Shown here: piece after piece, positions 1 to 6,418 of the stretch
How the letters are laid out: every line of letters begins with the position of its first letter
How positions within the stretch are numbered: the stretch's first letter is position 1
Assembly: GCA_002347085.1 (NCBI GenBank)
Contig: DDWW01000027.1
Span: 29,915-39,195, forward strand
DNA: 9,281 bases
Source: Desulfobulbaceae bacterium UBA2276
Lineage (GTDB): Bacteria; Desulfobacterota; Desulfobulbia; Desulfobulbales; Desulfocapsaceae
Direction: 5' to 3'
The notes under the pieces: generated by a model
Told to the model about the DNA's origin: nothing
What the model saw: the letters and a program-made list of their open reading frames with translations, nothing else
The model's database searches: none
Made by a program: the position numbers and the translations under genes

Positions 1-614
1 TCGGCCAGACGCTCCTTCACCCCCTGACGAACCAGGTCTTCCACGGTAATCCATTTAAGACCACGATTTTTAACCTTACCAAGGGCCAACAGATTACTTG
101 ACAAGGCCTCCTGGGTCTCATCAAACGAAGAGGCCCACAGCACCTTGCCACTGTCAACCTGAGTGAGCACCATATCAAAGGCGGCCGAAGCCGGAGCATT
201 CACCGAAAGCTCACTTCCATCCCGCTCTTGAAAGCGAGTCACAATTATATCAAGAACGGCATTAGAGCCAAGCTTGTCACCAAGGGCCTTCATCTGCGCC
301 AGACGACCACCAGCCGCATCGGTGAGCAAGGCATCAAGTTGCCCCTCCGTCACGATATGAACCTGATCATTTTTTGCAAGCTCACTCTTCATTACCCCAT
401 CCACAAAACCAGCCACACTTCCCAGGGTTGACTCACTGTTACGCGCCGCACCCAGTGCTCCCTTCTCAACCACAGCAGGCATCACCACAATCCCGGTAAG
501 GGGTTGGAGAGCTACTGCCTTCTCTTCTGCCTGCTCACCCTTTTTACCGGCACAAGCGGTAAAGAGCACTGAACAAAAAAGCGCCGCAATCAAGATACTG
601 GTTATTTTTTTCAC
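1..614 (-). CDS. Putative outer-membrane lipoprotein, 3' end missing
   Basis: The gene begins with GTG at 614-612, preceded by a GAGGA ribosome binding site about six bases upstream, and runs off the left edge after 204 codons. Residues 1-21 form a lipoprotein signal peptide: KK, then a hydrophobic stretch (ITSILIAALFCSVLFTAC), with Cys21 as the likely lipidated residue of an F-T-A-C lipobox. No Asp follows the Cys (it is Ala), which fits outer-membrane sorting, at least by the E. coli rule. The mature part has a short charged linker, then a mixed alpha/beta domain with segments such as GIVVMPAV, VHIVTEGQLDALL, NAVLDIIVTRFQERDG and GKVLWASSFDETQEALSSNL. This arrangement resembles small deltaproteobacterial lipoproteins with a CsgG/LpoB/TolB-N-like fold, but that resemblance is from memory and the function is unknown. 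It lies 82 bases downstream of hisB on the same strand and is probably cotranscribed with it. The C-terminal end is outside the window. Confidence 0.8.
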   Translation of the reverse strand, partial: MKKITSILIAALFCSVLFTACAGKKGEQAEEKAVALQPLTGIVVMPAVVEKGALGAARNSESTLGSVAGFVDGVMKSELAKNDQVHIVTEGQLDALLTDAAGGRLAQMKALGDKLGSNAVLDIIVTRFQERDGSELSVNAPASAAFDMVLTQVDSGKVLWASSFDETQEALSSNLLALGKVKNRGLKWITVEDLVRQGVKERLA

Positions 615-696
615 TATTGTCCTCGCAAATGATTTCAATTAAAATTTATAGAGATATCCAACACTCCCCAAACAACTCAAAACAATCTCAAAACCT

Positions 697-1296
697 TCAC
701 AACATACCCTTGGAAGACAAGACACCATTAACCAAAGGATTAACGCCGGTAGCCTGATTCATTGCCCGCGCCAAACCCTTGAAAATTGCTTCTATTATAT
801 GGTGACTATTCTCTCCATGCAGCAGATCAATATGCAAAGTTACACCAGCATGTTGCGAAAACGCCCGCATAAACTCAAGCGCCAAGGAGGTATCAAAAGT
901 TCCGACTTTCTGATCAGGAACGACAACTCCATAATGCACGAAGGGCCGATTAGAGACATCAACCACAACCCGCACCAAGGTCTCATCCATAGGGAGATAG
1001 CTCAGGCCGTAACGATTTATTCCTTTTTTTCCCCCCAAGGCAGCGGCAAATGCCTGCCCCAAACAGATCCCGATATCCTCGACCGTGTGATGGCCATCAA
1101 CCTCAATATCCCCTGTTGCCTTGATCTCCAGATCAAAAAAACCATGAACAGCAAAAAGGGTCAGCATATGATCGAGAAAAGGAACTGCGGTGTCTATTTT
1201 GGCCACACCGGACCCATCAATCATCAAGGTGAGCTGAATGTCCGTTTCACGGGTAACACGTTGAATCAAGCCACGCCGTTGTTCCATTGCATCCAT
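697..1296 (-). CDS. hisB: Imidazoleglycerol-phosphate dehydratase HisB
   Basis: This enzyme dehydrates imidazole glycerol phosphate to imidazole acetol phosphate in histidine biosynthesis, in the cytoplasm, using Mn2+. The protein is 199 residues, the normal length for the monofunctional family, so the phosphatase domain of the E. coli type is absent. The paired metal-binding signatures are both present: DGHHTVEDIG around residues 67-76 and GENSHHIIEA around 161-170. An early PFLDHML motif lies at about 39-45, and the N-terminal RVTRETDI is typical. I chose the ATG at 1296-1294 because a good AAGGA lies six bases before it. The reading frame continues upstream to another ATG at 1338, but that extension (MSASQRQAPLEGKC) has no family counterpart and falls in a hairpin. 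No other his gene is in the window. A lipoprotein gene follows on the same strand. The upstream flank carries a repeat cluster. Confidence 0.96.
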   Translation of the reverse strand: MDAMEQRRGLIQRVTRETDIQLTLMIDGSGVAKIDTAVPFLDHMLTLFAVHGFFDLEIKATGDIEVDGHHTVEDIGICLGQAFAAALGGKKGINRYGLSYLPMDETLVRVVVDVSNRPFVHYGVVVPDQKVGTFDTSLALEFMRAFSQHAGVTLHIDLLHGENSHHIIEAIFKGLARAMNQATGVNPLVNGVLSSKGML

Positions 1297-1327
1297 ACAC
1301 TTTCCTTCAAGAGGAGCTTGTCTTTGA

Positions 1328-1346
1328 CTGGCGGACACGCCGCCAG
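1328..1346 (-). promoter_or_regulatory. Short perfect hairpin in the hisB leader
   Basis: CTGGCGG and CCGCCAG form a perfect 7-bp GC-rich stem with a 5-base loop. It lies 32-50 bases upstream of the hisB start and would be in its mRNA leader. There is no U-run after it, so it is not a standard intrinsic terminator. A role in expression is only a guess. Confidence 0.3.
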
Positions 1347-1431
1347 AAGCTATCTACCGCCATCTGTAAATTCAAGAATAAAATAATTACTCTATTTATT
1401 CTATTCTTGAAAGAGGACTCTTTCTTTTTTA

Positions 1432-1493
1432 GGTGCCGTTATGAAATAAGCAGTGCTTTTTTGCTTATTTTATTACGGCACCTTATGCCGTTT
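1432..1493 (-). repeat. Palindromic repeat family, half copy (A1)
   Basis: The arms GGTGCCGTtatgAAATAAGCA and its near-complement ending ACGGCACC (1432-1482) fold into a stem of about 21 bp with two mismatches and a loop of about 9 bases. The tail CTTATGCCGTTT completes the conserved core which, on the minus strand, reads ACGGCATAAGGTGCCGT. Bases 1438-1493 recur with one mismatch at 1561-1616. This copy contains only the hairpin module of the family. The AAGCCGTTG end seen in the other copies is missing, and instead an unrelated hairpin (1493-1528) abuts it. It is noncoding. Confidence 0.75.
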
Positions 1494-1528
1494 CAAGAAA
1501 CAGCCGATCTGTTCCGGCTGTTTCTTGA
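1493..1528. repeat. Perfect 14-bp inverted repeat
   Basis: TCAAGAAACAGCCG at 1493-1506 is exactly complementary to CGGCTGTTTCTTGA at 1515-1528, with an 8-base loop. Neither strand has a U-run directly after the stem, so it does not look like a standard terminator. It sits between the two copies of the 56-base repeat and could be a separate small mobile sequence, a protein site, or an RNA hairpin. No gene lies between 1297 and 1775. Confidence 0.6.
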
Positions 1529-1560
1529 GTGGCGTCTGGCAGAGAACACACACGTGACAT

Positions 1561-1676
1561 GTTATGAAATAAGCAGTGCTTTTTTGCTTATTTTATAACG
1601 GCACCTTATGCCGTTTTGCGATTGCAATGTTACGGTTAGTTCTTTACAATGAAGGTTGGCTATTTACAACGACTTA
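1561..1676 (-). repeat. Palindromic repeat family, complete copy (A2)
   Basis: Read on the minus strand from 1676 it begins TAAGTCGTTGTAAATA, then has ACCGTAAC. It continues with the core ACGGCATAAGGTGCCGTTA and ends with arms AAATAAGCA / TGCTTATTTCATAAC. This is the same order of blocks as the copies at 4929-5033 and 8665-8768. The final GGC of the right end is replaced by ATGTC, so that end is eroded. A 10-base direct repeat TTAGTTCTTT (1636-1645 and 1674-1683) lies in and beside its outer part. No coding potential was found. Confidence 0.72.
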
Positions 1677-1718
1677 GTTCTTTCACCATCCTGAAACAAA
1701 AAACACCATTCTTTTTTA

Positions 1719-1748
1719 TTGACAACAGGGTCACAGGCTTGTTAAAGT
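1719..1748 (+). promoter_or_regulatory. Sigma-70-type promoter for tRNA-Gly
   Basis: A perfect -35 hexamer TTGACA (1719-1724) is followed, after 18 bases, by TAAAGT (1743-1748), four of six matches to the -10 consensus. Shifting by one base gives a 17-base spacer and TTAAAG. It lies 28-57 bases upstream of the mature tRNA 5' end. That leaves room for a short leader to be removed by RNase P. The sequence shows the hexamers; promoter activity is inferred. Confidence 0.65.
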
Positions 1749-1775
1749 AACGTCGTTTTACTTCACGAATACTGA

Positions 1776-1850
<75 letters not shown>

Positions 1851-1861
1851 TTAAAGATCCG

Positions 1862-1892
1862 AAAAGGTTCGACACTGTTCGAACCTTTTTTT
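1862..1892 (+). terminator. Intrinsic terminator after tRNA-Gly
   Basis: AAAAGGTTCG and CGAACCTTTT pair over 10 bp with an 8-base loop, followed by a T-run (T7 overall, then ATT). It ends only 34 bases before the rplM start codon, so it also forms part of the leader of any transcript that continues into rplM. Confidence 0.85.
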
Positions 1893-1926
1893 ATTCATTG
1901 TACTATTCAGCATCTTAAGGAACACC

Positions 1927-2355
1927 ATGAAAACCTATTTGGCTCCGGTAAACGAGATCGAAAGAAAATGGTTTGTCGTCAACGCCGCAGACAAGATTCT
2001 CGGTCGCCTGGCAACAGAGGTCGCATCCCGCCTGCGTGGCAAACACAAGCCTACTTTTTGCACCTTTATCGACAACGGTGATTTTATTATCATCACCAAT
2101 GCCGAGAAAATCCAACTGACCGGGAATAAATGGGACGACAAGAAATACTATCGTCATACCGGATACATAGGCGGAATAAAAGAACGAAGCGCCAAAAAAC
2201 TGATGGAGGTTCATCCCACCGACCTGATCATGAAGGCCGTCAAGGGAATGCTTCCTAAGAATAAACTTGGTGCACAGCAGCTCAAAAAACTAAAAATTTA
2301 CGTTGGCAACGAGCATCCCCATGCGGCTCAACTGCCAGCCGAATTGAATATTTAA
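1927..2355 (+). CDS. rplM: 50S ribosomal protein L13
   Basis: L13 is an early-assembling protein of the large ribosomal subunit that binds 23S rRNA. The product is 142 residues, the usual bacterial length. Family landmarks are visible: KWFVVNAADKILGRLA at about 14-29, RGKHKPTF at about 37-44, IDNGDFIIITNAEKI, the YYRHTGYIGG block in the middle, KGMLPKNKLG, and the C-terminal YVGNEHPHAAQ. The start ATG at 1927 has TAAGGA five bases upstream. It is followed after 21 bases by rpsI, the standard rplM-rpsI pair. No convincing promoter fits between the preceding terminator and the start, so expression may depend on read-through from the tRNA-Gly promoter or on a promoter overlapping the terminator. 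In E. coli this operon is controlled by its own product L13. Whether that holds here is not visible. Confidence 0.98.
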   Translation: MKTYLAPVNEIERKWFVVNAADKILGRLATEVASRLRGKHKPTFCTFIDNGDFIIITNAEKIQLTGNKWDDKKYYRHTGYIGGIKERSAKKLMEVHPTDLIMKAVKGMLPKNKLGAQQLKKLKIYVGNEHPHAAQLPAELNI

Positions 2356-2376
2356 CCTATCGCGGAGAAAACAACC

Positions 2377-2781
2377 ATGGCTCAGAATACAGCTCAAAAT
2401 CGTTTTTATGCCACAGGGAAAAGAAAGACCGCGGTTGCCAGGGTTTGGATCACCCCGGGCAGTGGTAAGGTTATCGTTAACGCCATGAGCGCTGATGACT
2501 ATTTCGGCGGCACATTCAAGACCTACAAAATCGAAAAACCCTTCAAGGTAACTGATAACGCTGAAGGATATGATGTTATCGCTACCCTGAAAGGCGGCGG
2601 GAAATCTGCTCAGGTGGACGCACTGACCCATGGAATCTCCCGGGCCCTGCTCCATGTTAATCCTGAGAATCGCTTGTCCTTGAAGAAATCCGGCCTCCTG
2701 ACCCGTGATCCCCGCATGAAAGAGCGGAAAAAATATGGTCAGAAAGGCGCGCGCGCCAAGTTCCAGTTCTCTAAACGTTAA
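2377..2781 (+). CDS. rpsI: 30S ribosomal protein S9
   Basis: S9 is a small-subunit protein whose C-terminal tail reaches the P-site tRNA. The product is 134 residues, close to the usual 130, with a short extra N-terminal stretch (MAQNTAQN) before the conserved RFYATGKRKTAVARVW. Other landmarks are GGGKSAQVDALTHGISRALL at about 73-92, LLTRDPRMKERKKYGQKGAR, and the terminal FSKR with the invariant Lys-Arg. A GGAG motif lies nine bases before the ATG. It is the second gene of the rplM operon, and a strong intrinsic terminator follows 72 bases after its stop codon. Confidence 0.98.
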   Translation: MAQNTAQNRFYATGKRKTAVARVWITPGSGKVIVNAMSADDYFGGTFKTYKIEKPFKVTDNAEGYDVIATLKGGGKSAQVDALTHGISRALLHVNPENRLSLKKSGLLTRDPRMKERKKYGQKGARAKFQFSKR

Positions 2782-2853
2782 TATCTCCTCCCTGGCTCTT
2801 GCCTGTTTATTAAAAACGGAAAGGACTCTCACGGGAAGGGAAATAAGTGTAGC

Positions 2854-2890
2854 AAGGGGAATAACAGAAATTCTGTTATTCCCCTTTTTT
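2854..2890 (+). terminator. Strong intrinsic terminator after rpsI
   Basis: AAGGGGAATAACAG pairs perfectly with CTGTTATTCCCCTT (14 bp), around a loop of five bases that can be tightened further by an A-T pair, and is followed by TTTT (six T in total including the stem end) and ATT. It ends 28 bases before the argC start codon. Confidence 0.9.
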
Positions 2891-2918
2891 ATTCTACCAA
2901 GGAAATCAGTGAACTCTT

Positions 2919-3959
2919 ATGTTAAACGTCGCCATTATCGGGGCCTCCGGCTACACCGGAGTTGAACTGGCCCGGATCCTCTGCAACCATCCCGAGGTAA
3001 GGCTTACCGCTGCCACCTCAAGGCAATATGCCGGCCAAGCCCTGAGTCAGGTCTTCCCCAGTCTACGCCAGAAGACCGATCTTGTCTGCGAAAATCTGAG
3101 CACTGATGAGCTGTGCGGTCGGGCCGACTTCTTTTTCACCGCCGTCCCCCACAAAACCGCCATGGACATTGTCCCCGCGCTTCTGGCCGCCGGGAAAAAA
3201 GTGGTCGATCTCTCAGCGGATTTCAGATTGCGTGATGTAGCCGTTTACGAAGAGTGGTATCAAAAACATAGCGCCGCCGACCTGCTCAAGGAGGCTGTGT
3301 ACGGCCTACCCGAGCTCTATCGGGAGAGGATCAGAAGCAGCCGACTGATCGCCAATCCCGGCTGCTACCCCACCTCGATCATTCTGGCCCTGGCCCCACT
3401 CCTCAAGGGTGCTGTCATTGACCCTCGCTCCATTATCGCCGATTCAAAATCAGGGACTTCCGGGGCCGGACGCGCGGCGCAGGTGGGCTCACTTTTCTGT
3501 GAAGTAGCCGATGGCTTCCGGGCCTACAAGGTTGGTGGTACCCATCGTCATACCCCGGAGATAGAACAGGAGATCAACACCTTTCTGCCAGAACCGGTAC
3601 GCATCTCTTTCACTCCGCACCTGCTGCCGATCTCCCGGGGAATTTTAAGCACCATTTACGCCCAACTGCATCCCGAGATTCAACACGCTGATGTTACCCA
3701 GCTCTATGAGAAGATGTATGCGCAAGAACCCTTTGTCCGCATCCTGCCCGATAACAACTTCCCGGCCACCCAATATGTGCGGGGCTCCAACTTCTGCGAC
3801 CTTGGTTTCAAAATTGACACCCGCACCGGACGCATCATCCTTATGTCCGCTATTGACAATATTGTCAAAGGCGCGGCTGGACAGGCGGTTCAAAATATGA
3901 ATCTGATGTGCGGCTTTACCGAAACCGCCGGCCTTGAAGGCGCACCTTTTTTCCCATAA
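2919..3959 (+). CDS. argC: N-acetyl-gamma-glutamyl-phosphate reductase
   Basis: ArgC reduces N-acetylglutamyl 5-phosphate to the semialdehyde with NADPH, the third step of arginine synthesis, in the cytoplasm. The product is 346 residues, typical for the longer bacterial form. The dinucleotide-binding loop GASGYTG is at 8-14, directly after the first beta strand. The catalytic cysteine is Cys149 in ANPGCYPTS, and the catalytic histidine region is GGTHRHTPE at 207-215. SGAGRAA and RGSNFCDLGF are further family blocks. The start is fixed by the family N-terminus MLNVAIIGASGYTG. The nearest ribosome binding site, AAGGA (2899-2903), is 15 bases from the ATG, which is further than usual. The rpsI terminator ends just upstream, leaving very little room for its own promoter. 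A repeat element and then truA follow. Confidence 0.97.
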   Translation: MLNVAIIGASGYTGVELARILCNHPEVRLTAATSRQYAGQALSQVFPSLRQKTDLVCENLSTDELCGRADFFFTAVPHKTAMDIVPALLAAGKKVVDLSADFRLRDVAVYEEWYQKHSAADLLKEAVYGLPELYRERIRSSRLIANPGCYPTSIILALAPLLKGAVIDPRSIIADSKSGTSGAGRAAQVGSLFCEVADGFRAYKVGGTHRHTPEIEQEINTFLPEPVRISFTPHLLPISRGILSTIYAQLHPEIQHADVTQLYEKMYAQEPFVRILPDNNFPATQYVRGSNFCDLGFKIDTRTGRIILMSAIDNIVKGAAGQAVQNMNLMCGFTETAGLEGAPFFP

Positions 3960-3996
3960 CCTTCAGGGTGCTGGCGTCCTGGCTGAGAACATGGAA

Positions 3997-4058
3997 GAAG
4001 CCGTTTGTGGGCTCACAGCTATACAAGTTATTTCAAGTTCTTTTGTAACAACGGCTTA
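3997..4058 (-). repeat. Palindromic repeat family, divergent short copy (D)
   Basis: On the minus strand it begins TAAGCCGTTGTTACAAAAG, matching the left end of the other family members, and contains CTTGAAATA, also present in the copy at 4929-5033. The opposite end reads GAAGCCGTTTGT on the plus strand, so the element has inverted ends of about 10 bp and a plus-strand GTTATTTC block. The conserved GGCATAAGG core is missing. It fills much of the 121-base argC-truA gap. Confidence 0.55.
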
Positions 4059-4080
4059 GAAACATAAAATCACCCCTGCC

Positions 4081-4836
4081 ATGCGTAACATCAAACTCAC
4101 CATCGCCTACGATGGTACCGACTATAGCGGCTGGCAGAGACAAAATAATGTTACCACCATCCAGGGGGAGATTGAACGGCAACTCCTGCTCATAACCACT
4201 TCCCCCGTCTCCCTGCACGGTGCCGGGAGAACAGATGCGGGTGTGCATGCCAAAGGGATGGTAGCCAGTTTTCACACCGAGGCCGCTCTTTCCTGTCCGG
4301 CTCTACACAAAGGGCTGAACAGCCTCCTCCCCCGCTCCATCCGCATCATAGATTGCTGCGAAGAGGCCCTTGGGTTTCATGCCCGCTTCTCGGCAAAGGC
4401 CAAAACCTATACCTATTCCCTGTATACCGGGTCCATCCAACTGCCCCTGCAACGCCTCTATTCCGTACATTTTCCCCACCCTTTACACCAGGAAAGGATC
4501 CTACCCTGCCTTGAAAAGATCATCGGAACCCATGATTTTGCCAGTTTTGAGGCATCAGGCTCCCGCGACCTGAGTGCCCCCAGTGTTCGCGGATCAGTTC
4601 GCACCCTGCATGAAGCAACTTTTGTCCAGATTGCCCCGGAGCTTTACCAATTTCAATTCACGGCTGATGGTTTTTTACGGCACATGGTTCGCAACCTGGT
4701 AGGCACTTTGCTTGAGACAGGACAGGGCCGACACAGCATCCTGGAATTTGAGCAGATCCTCTCCGCCAAAAAAAGAAGCGCGGCTGGAACCACTGCCCCT
4801 GCCCATGGCCTTGTGTTAGAAGAAATCTTCTACTGA
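4081..4836 (+). CDS. truA: tRNA pseudouridine(38-40) synthase TruA
   Basis: TruA converts uridines 38-40 in the anticodon arm of many tRNAs to pseudouridine. The product is 251 residues, normal for the family. The N-terminal block MRNIKLTIAYDGTDYSGWQ is typical. The catalytic aspartate is Asp52 in GAGRTDAGVHA. Further on come FHARFSAKAKTYTYSL at about 98-113, the DFASFEASG segment, FLRHMVRNLVGTLLETG in the C-terminal half, and a final block (AAGTTAPAHGLVL) before EEIFY. The ATG at 4081 is set by the family N-terminus. Its ribosome binding site is poor (CACCCCTGCC before the start), so translation may be weak. It lies 121 bases after argC on the same strand with a palindromic element between them, and 250 bases before the aminotransferase gene. 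Confidence 0.96.
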   Translation: MRNIKLTIAYDGTDYSGWQRQNNVTTIQGEIERQLLLITTSPVSLHGAGRTDAGVHAKGMVASFHTEAALSCPALHKGLNSLLPRSIRIIDCCEEALGFHARFSAKAKTYTYSLYTGSIQLPLQRLYSVHFPHPLHQERILPCLEKIIGTHDFASFEASGSRDLSAPSVRGSVRTLHEATFVQIAPELYQFQFTADGFLRHMVRNLVGTLLETGQGRHSILEFEQILSAKKRSAAGTTAPAHGLVLEEIFY

Positions 4837-4928
4837 ACGCCCCTTTGAGACTTGCTTTTTTCCTGTTGCCAAAAAGATACGAAACAGGTACAGAAATGGA
4901 CAAGGGTAATCATGACACCCTTGAGCAG

Positions 4929-5033
4929 TAAGCCGTTGTAAATAAATAACTGTAACCTTGAAATATCGTAACCAGCATAAGGACCGTAACGTAATAGTCA
5001 AAAATATAATGGTTATTTCGTCGTAACGGCCCC
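4929..5033 (+). repeat. Palindromic repeat family, full copy (B)
   Basis: The copy begins TAAGCCGTTGTAAATAAATAAC and ends GGTTATTTCGTCGTAACGGC. The reverse complement of the right end (GCCGTTACGACGAAATAACC) matches the left end with a few changes, giving imperfect inverted ends of about 20 bp. The middle carries GCATAAGGACCGTAACG. Aligned with the copy at 8665-8768 it is similar over its whole length. A TATAAT hexamer lies at 5005-5010, but no good -35 is in front of it. It lies in the 250-base gap between truA and the aminotransferase gene, which holds no gene. Confidence 0.75.
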
Positions 5034-5086
5034 TAAACAACCAGAACTGCCGAAAAGCCCTAATGCCTTAAAGAAGGATAAAAAAA

Positions 5087-6295
5087 ATGAGTTCTCCTAT
5101 CATCACCCCGGCTGACCGAGTCACCAATATCAAACCTTCACCCACCCTGGCCGTCAATGCCAAGGCCAAGGCCTTAAAGGCCGCGGGTGCCGACATCCTG
5201 AACTTCAGTGTCGGTGAACCCGACTTTGATACCCCACCCCACGTCTGTGAGGCCGCTAAAAAGGCAATTGATGAGGGATTTACCCGATACACGGCCGTCC
5301 CAGGTATGCCTGAATTACGCGAGGCTATCAGCCAGCGTCTGCAAAAAGATAAAGGGCTTGCTTACACCATAGACGAGATCCAGGTCGCCTGCGGCGGCAA
5401 GCATGGCCTCTACAATATGTTCCAGGCGGTGATCAACCCAGGCGATGAGGTTCTCATCCCCACTCCCTACTGGGTTTCCTATCCGCCAATGGTGCAATTG
5501 GCAGGCGGCACACCGGTCCTCGTTCCCCTTCTGGAACAGGACGATTTCGATCTCAACCCCGAGATCCTCCACAAATATGCCACCAGTAAGACCCGAGCCA
5601 TCATTATAAATTCCCCCTCCAACCCCACGGGCTCAGTCTTCTCTGTGGAGGCCCTGGAGGCCATTGCCAAGATGGCCCTCGCAAATGGCTGGCTGATCAT
5701 CACCGATGACATCTATGATACCATCACCTATATGGACACCGAACTCCCTCATATCCTGGAGGTTGACGGCCGGCTAAAGGAGCAGACCTTGATCCTGAAT
5801 GGGGTCTCCAAATCCTTTGCCATGACCGGATGGCGGATCGGGTGGACGGCCGGGCCCAAACATATCATCGCGGCCATGAATAAAATCCAGGGCCAGTCAA
5901 CGTCCAATCCCAGCTCGATCTCCCAGAAGGCGGCGCTTGCCGCAGTTATGGGCCCCCAGGATTTTCCCAAGACCATGCTCAAGGCCTTCCTCCCCAGGCG
6001 CGACTTCTTTGTTGCCGACCTGCGCTCCATTACAGGGGTAAGTTGCGTCAATCCCAAAGGGGCCTTTTACGTCTTCCCCAATTTCTCCACCTACTTTGGC
6101 AAGACCTTCAAGGGCAAGGCCATCAATAATTCCGTGGATCTGGCCGATTATTTCCTGGACGAGGCCAAAGTCGCCTCCGTGCCCGGCGCCGCCTTCGGGG
6201 CCGACGATTTCGTCCGTTTTTCCTTTGCCACCTCCATGGAGATCATCAAAGACGGGATGGCCAGGATAAAAAACGCCCTTGGTAATCTGGAATAA
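5087..6295 (+). CDS. aspC: Aspartate aminotransferase, class I subgroup Ib
   Basis: This is a PLP-dependent cytoplasmic aminotransferase. It likely interconverts aspartate and 2-oxoglutarate with oxaloacetate and glutamate, and may also accept prephenate, as some subgroup Ib enzymes do. The product is 402 residues. The N-terminal PSPTLAVNAKAKALKAAG and FSVGEPDFDTP (40-50) are hallmarks of the Ib subgroup. PLP-site residues are visible: Asn179 in NSPSNPTG, Asp207 and Tyr210 in TDDIY, Lys242 (Schiff base) in NGVSKSFAMTGWR, and Arg250. The C-terminal region has VPGAAFG and RFSFATS, whose Arg would bind the substrate carboxylate. The start at 5087 has AAGGA eight bases upstream. The repeat copy at 4929-5033 sits before it and a bidirectional terminator follows 15 bases after the stop. 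Exact substrate preference cannot be read from the sequence. Confidence 0.92.
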   Translation: MSSPIITPADRVTNIKPSPTLAVNAKAKALKAAGADILNFSVGEPDFDTPPHVCEAAKKAIDEGFTRYTAVPGMPELREAISQRLQKDKGLAYTIDEIQVACGGKHGLYNMFQAVINPGDEVLIPTPYWVSYPPMVQLAGGTPVLVPLLEQDDFDLNPEILHKYATSKTRAIIINSPSNPTGSVFSVEALEAIAKMALANGWLIITDDIYDTITYMDTELPHILEVDGRLKEQTLILNGVSKSFAMTGWRIGWTAGPKHIIAAMNKIQGQSTSNPSSISQKAALAAVMGPQDFPKTMLKAFLPRRDFFVADLRSITGVSCVNPKGAFYVFPNFSTYFGKTFKGKAINNSVDLADYFLDEAKVASVPGAAFGADDFVRFSFATSMEIIKDGMARIKNALGNLE

Positions 6296-6310
6296 AATGA
6301 ACAAAAAATA

Positions 6311-6355
6311 AAAAAAAACCGGTTGGGGAAAATTTTCCGCAACCGGTTTTTTTTT
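6311..6355. terminator. Bidirectional intrinsic terminator
   Basis: A run of eight A, then CCGGTTG, pairs with CAACCGG followed by nine T. The interior GGAAAATTTTCC can extend the stem after one mismatch. The A-run and T-run make it work on both strands. It lies between the convergent aminotransferase gene (plus) and the LysR-type regulator (minus). Confidence 0.93.
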
Positions 6356-6418
6356 ATTCCTGTACTCTCCACACACCGACAAAACATCTCCTCATCCTGC
6401 CCCGTTCAAGGCAGGCAA

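Noticed and set aside
799..1386. Long plus-strand open frame opposite hisB
   Set aside because: It is antisense to a clear hisB gene, has no recognisable domain or ribosome binding site, and runs into the repeat flank.
1409..1430. GAAAGAG/CTCTTTC followed by T6 as a plus-strand terminator
   Set aside because: The stem is weak with a 2-base loop, and no plus-strand gene lies upstream to be terminated.
1438..1616. Two near-identical repeats as a CRISPR array
   Set aside because: There are only two units of 56 bases, with a spacer of 67 bases that itself forms a hairpin. There are no cas genes, and related copies lie singly elsewhere.
2290..2832. 180-codon minus-strand open frame opposite rpsI
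   Set aside because: It is a shadow of the rpsI frame. Its predicted protein has no family features, and it covers the end of rplM as well.
3997..4058. Integron attC-like site suggested by GTAAC and inverted ends
   Set aside because: The flanking genes are core housekeeping genes, no integrase is present, and the standard paired core boxes are not both there. The dispersed repeat family explains the sequence better.
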